Shown here: positions 60,956-64,000 of the stretch, piece by piece | Numbering within the stretch: the first letter of the stretch is position 1 | Layout: each line of letters starts with the position of its first letter | Source: Macrotrachela quadricornifera | Taxonomy: Eukaryota > Rotifera > Eurotatoria > Philodinida > Philodinidae | Direction of reading: 5' to 3' | DNA length: 64,000 nt | Assembly (NCBI GenBank): GCA_022393335.1 | Contig: JAJEKB010021331.1 | Span: 1,620,228 to 1,684,227 of the forward strand | Notes under the pieces: generated by a model | What the model saw: only the letters and a program-made list of their open reading frames with translations | Told to the model about the DNA's origin: nothing | Databases searched by the model: none | Position numbers and translations under genes: made by a program

Positions 60956-63900
60956 ATGGATCTTAGATTTTGGTTGCCACGGTTTCGTCGGTATGTAACA
61001 AATTTGTTTAAATCATTACTATTGTCTATCTTATCTTTATAGGTTCTCCGGAACACTTTGTATTGCTTGTATATTTTTACTTGCAATACCGTTCGTAATC
61101 GTTCCATCGCTTACGGCCCTTTACCTCACGAAACCTGATGCAGGAGACAATACCTTCATAACTAGTGGTAAGCCTTTCCTATATGTAAACTTTTCTTAAT
61201 CTTTGGAATTTTTGTTGTTAGATACGTCCATTAAACTATTTAATGCTACTTTTGCAGTAGTGAATCCAGATGATGCGCCTGATTTAAGTTTCGGTGATCT
61301 GGATTCATTATCTAGACAAGTATTTCATAATATCTCGAATATTTGATCGTACATATTGTTTTCTAGATGGAACAACTGGTTGGTCCTGTACCACCAGGTT
61401 CAATAACAGTGACTCGATCGACAAAAGATGTTATCGCACCATCAGGCGCACGACGACGTAGAGCGTAAACATATTTATTTTCTTTCACTACTATTCCTAG
61501 TTTCTTTCACTTTTTTAGAATCGTATGCAATTTGGGTTCCGTCACTTCTGGTATAGGTTTTATCTTTGGTTTTCGTTTGAAATACCCAATGCAGTATGCA
61601 TGTCGCACAATTGCATGTGCAGACAGATTTTATGCATCGATTGAGATAAAAATTAAAGTCTTGCTAGATTTTGTTCTTATATCAGACAATGGAAAACGTG
61701 TTCGCATGACGATATGTTCGATTGGCATTATTATTAGTAAGCATCTATTTTGCCATCATTTTTTTCTGCATTAATTTTATTCATAGGCATCAAGCCGAGA
61801 ACAACTACACCTACAGCTACAACTACTAATCAGCTACAATCTACATCTACAGCTACCACTACTAATCAACTACAATCTACATCTACAGCTACCACTATTA
61901 ATCAATCACCATCTACATCTAGTACACAGTCATCCAATATCACTACAACTGCAACCAGTATTATACCTCAGCAGACAACGACTCAACATGTCATCAATAA
62001 TAGCACAACAATCAGAAACCCAATTACTGATAATGAAATTCATCAAACATCAAGTTTTCATGCAAATGACTCGCAAACTACAACATCAGCAACTACAATT
62101 TCGACAACTATACCAAACAATAGATCACCTGATTCCATTACAACTCCATCTCATATAGATACAATCGGGACTCGTACTACAACTACTCAAATAAACATTA
62201 CTCATGTTACGACTATGCATACAGTTCCGACAGAGGCTGTGGACAAAAGCACTCATATATCTACAAAATCTACCACTGCAGCTGATACCATCTCAACCAA
62301 AACTAGCGATCACCTAAACACAATTTCCAAATCTAATACTGCAACATTACACGAAACAACTACGCCGTTCAGCGCCAACACTGCCAAAACACCACCCATC
62401 ACTGAATTCGTTACTAAATCTCCAACCATAAATAGTATCACTTCTACTCATCGCACATCAATAAATACAGGACAATCAATCGATGGCACAACTGAACTAT
62501 CTACCAATTCAATAACTACCAGTAAACTCCAGAGCAGCTATGCTACCAACACAATTTCAACACAAACTCGTGCGACACCCACAAATGAACAAACAAAACA
62601 AACTAGCACTGAAAGGAGAAGTACCATAGCCTTCATTACTCGCACACCTATAACCACAAAAGACATCCATACCACCAAACTCACAGGTCCAACAACGACT
62701 AGTAGCACCACTCTAATGACTTCAAAACAAAATACTGGCAAAACCGACACTTTATCAACAACCATCCCAACGAAGAATCCAACCATCACAACAGCAAATA
62801 TTACATCCACGGTGACTCGTAGCACACAAACTGCTGGAACTCTCGCTACACAAATAACAACCATTACCCGAACTACCAACACACCCACACCAGCGACTGG
62901 TCGAACCACAAATATTCATACTACAGCTCATAGTGTCACCGCCGACAGCGGCAAAACATCAATAACTGGAACAAGTAAAATCACACCGACGATCCAAACT
63001 ACTGGTACAGATATTCGTCACACAACAATAACTAAAATCATTTCCCCAATTTCAACAAGAATTCACGACACCACAAACACTCGGCCAACAATAACGCGCG
63101 CATCTACTAATGCTCCTGCAACAATCACAGACACCACAATACCAATCGGTCCCACGAAAACTATTCCAACTATACCTACTAATGCCATCACAACTACACA
63201 AATTCCAGTTACCAGAGAAACAGAAATAAGCAGAGCCCAACCGACAGATACCACATTCACTGCTGGAAATACTGGTAAACAAGAAACATTAATCACTGGA
63301 ATAACGAGCACAAAAGCAACATTGGCAAGTGGAATCCCGCTCACAAGTGAAACGTTAATTCTTCCAACAAGCAGTACGACTGTGATAATAAACACTCGAA
63401 GCACCAGAACACTTGCAACAGAAAGAACTGGTACCACAGCTACGCCAGAAACAATAACCAGTGGAAGTCTTCCCGCAGGCTCAACAAAAATAAGTGAAAC
63501 CGCACCCACTTCAGCAACCGAACTCATTCGAAGTACTGCTACAGGTGCACAAATAACGCGCGGAACCACCGCCTCAGGTGAAACAATAACCAGTGCAAAC
63601 CCACGCATCAGTGAAACAGAAGTAAATCCCACAACGGACACCCGCGAAACAATAACTATTGGAAGCCCTGGCACAGGTAAAACAATCACTAGTCGCACCA
63701 CAGGTACCGGCGCAATAGAAGCTAGCGGCCCTACCAGGACACCAGATACCAAAACAAGTGGCACCAGGAGCACCGGTGAAATAATAACTGGTGGAACCAC
63801 AAGCACTCGTGAAACAGAAATAAGTGGAGCCACACGCACCGGCGAGACAGAAACGAGTGCCACTACTGGCACCGGTAAAACAACAACTAGTGGCACAGGT

Positions 63901-64000
63901 AAGACCGAAACTGAACGCATCCCAGGCACCGGTAAAACAACACCTAGTGGCATCAGTGGCACAGGTGAGACCGAAACTGAACGCACCACAGGCACCGGTA
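60956..64000 (+). CDS. Mucin-like Thr/Ser-rich membrane protein, 3' end beyond the window
   Basis: Six exons in one frame: 60956-60990, 61043-61167, 61222-61319, 61367-61464, 61519-61736 and 61787 to the window end. The start MDLRFWLPRFRR is followed by one hydrophobic span (LCIACIFLLAIPFVIVPSL), giving a signal anchor or signal peptide. A compact domain of about 150 residues with a few Cys (VCNLGSVTSGIGFIFGFRL, then CRTIACADRFYASIEIKIKV) comes next; I do not recognise it. From exon 6 the protein is almost purely Thr/Ser with Ala, Pro and Ile, over 730 residues so far, typical of an O-glycosylated mucin stalk. Toward the end it becomes a short-period TGTGKT/GETET repeat. An extracellular or surface coat role is inferred. 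Long antisense frames (for example 63063-63995) are shadows of this composition. Confidence 0.75.

Noticed and set aside
63063..63995. 310-aa antisense open frame (Val/Ser-rich)
   Set aside because: It is the complement of the Thr-codon-rich mucin exon; ACN codons on the plus strand remove stops on the minus strand. No family features.

Overview
This window looks like nuclear DNA of a bdelloid-type rotifer (Adineta/Rotaria-like). The DNA is AT-rich, genes are split by 35-95 bp GT-AG introns, and the gene families fit: an ankyrin/WGR PARP like nematode PME-5, an arginine-ADP-ribosyltransferase fused to TPRs, a nematode-type beta-lactamase-like hydrolase and a fused RRM-DUF4326 protein. The organism is an inference from family content; no rRNA or mitochondrial marker is present.

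Layout. 1-2.2 kb: inverted repeats and two minisatellites. 2.9-5.9 kb (+): 5'-truncated phospholipase D whose remaining exons still splice in frame. 6.3-6.9 kb (+): broken PARP-like gene. 8.1-8.7 kb (+): RRM-DUF4326 fusion. 8.7-9.9 kb: TA-flanked foldback MITE. 10.2-11.7 kb (-): beta-lactamase-family gene with one internal stop. 12.4-16.2 kb (+): complete ABCC/MRP transporter. 16.4-16.8 kb (-): LRR/F-box-like remnant. 17.9-20.2 kb (+): ART-TPR gene with two internal stops. 20.5-23.2 kb: 2.7-kb foldback element bounded by TTAA. 25.4-33.3 kb (+): 17-exon PARP of 2,335 codons, the best-supported gene here. 34.4-34.7 kb (-): soluble guanylate cyclase HNOB fragment. 35.1-36.1 kb: hAT-type MITE next to a pair of tandemly duplicated exons. 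37.7-39.9 kb (-): four-exon Tnp2/CACTA-like transposase. 40.0-44.7 kb: foldback-like element with long arms of tandem subrepeats (one arm holding an assembly gap) that carries an envelope-like glycoprotein gene and a small two-exon gene. 45.6-46.8 kb (-): trypsin-like protein lacking its catalytic Asp. 47.9-49.3 kb: relics of a mariner transposase and a sulfotransferase. 49.9-50.9 kb: mariner-type MITE. 52-55.5 kb: GC-rich patches, a minisatellite and another foldback. 55.5-60.9 kb: gene-poor, very AT-rich DNA. 61.0 kb to the end (+): 5' part of a mucin-like Thr-rich membrane protein that runs off the window.

There are no operons. Three things stand out: three ADP-ribosyltransferase-fold loci within 27 kb; several otherwise intact genes with isolated in-frame stops or lost catalytic residues; and many foldback/MITE elements of apparently different families that share a short palindrome of the form GATAGAGC-N-GCTCTATC. 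The envelope-carrying foldback element is the most unusual object in the window.
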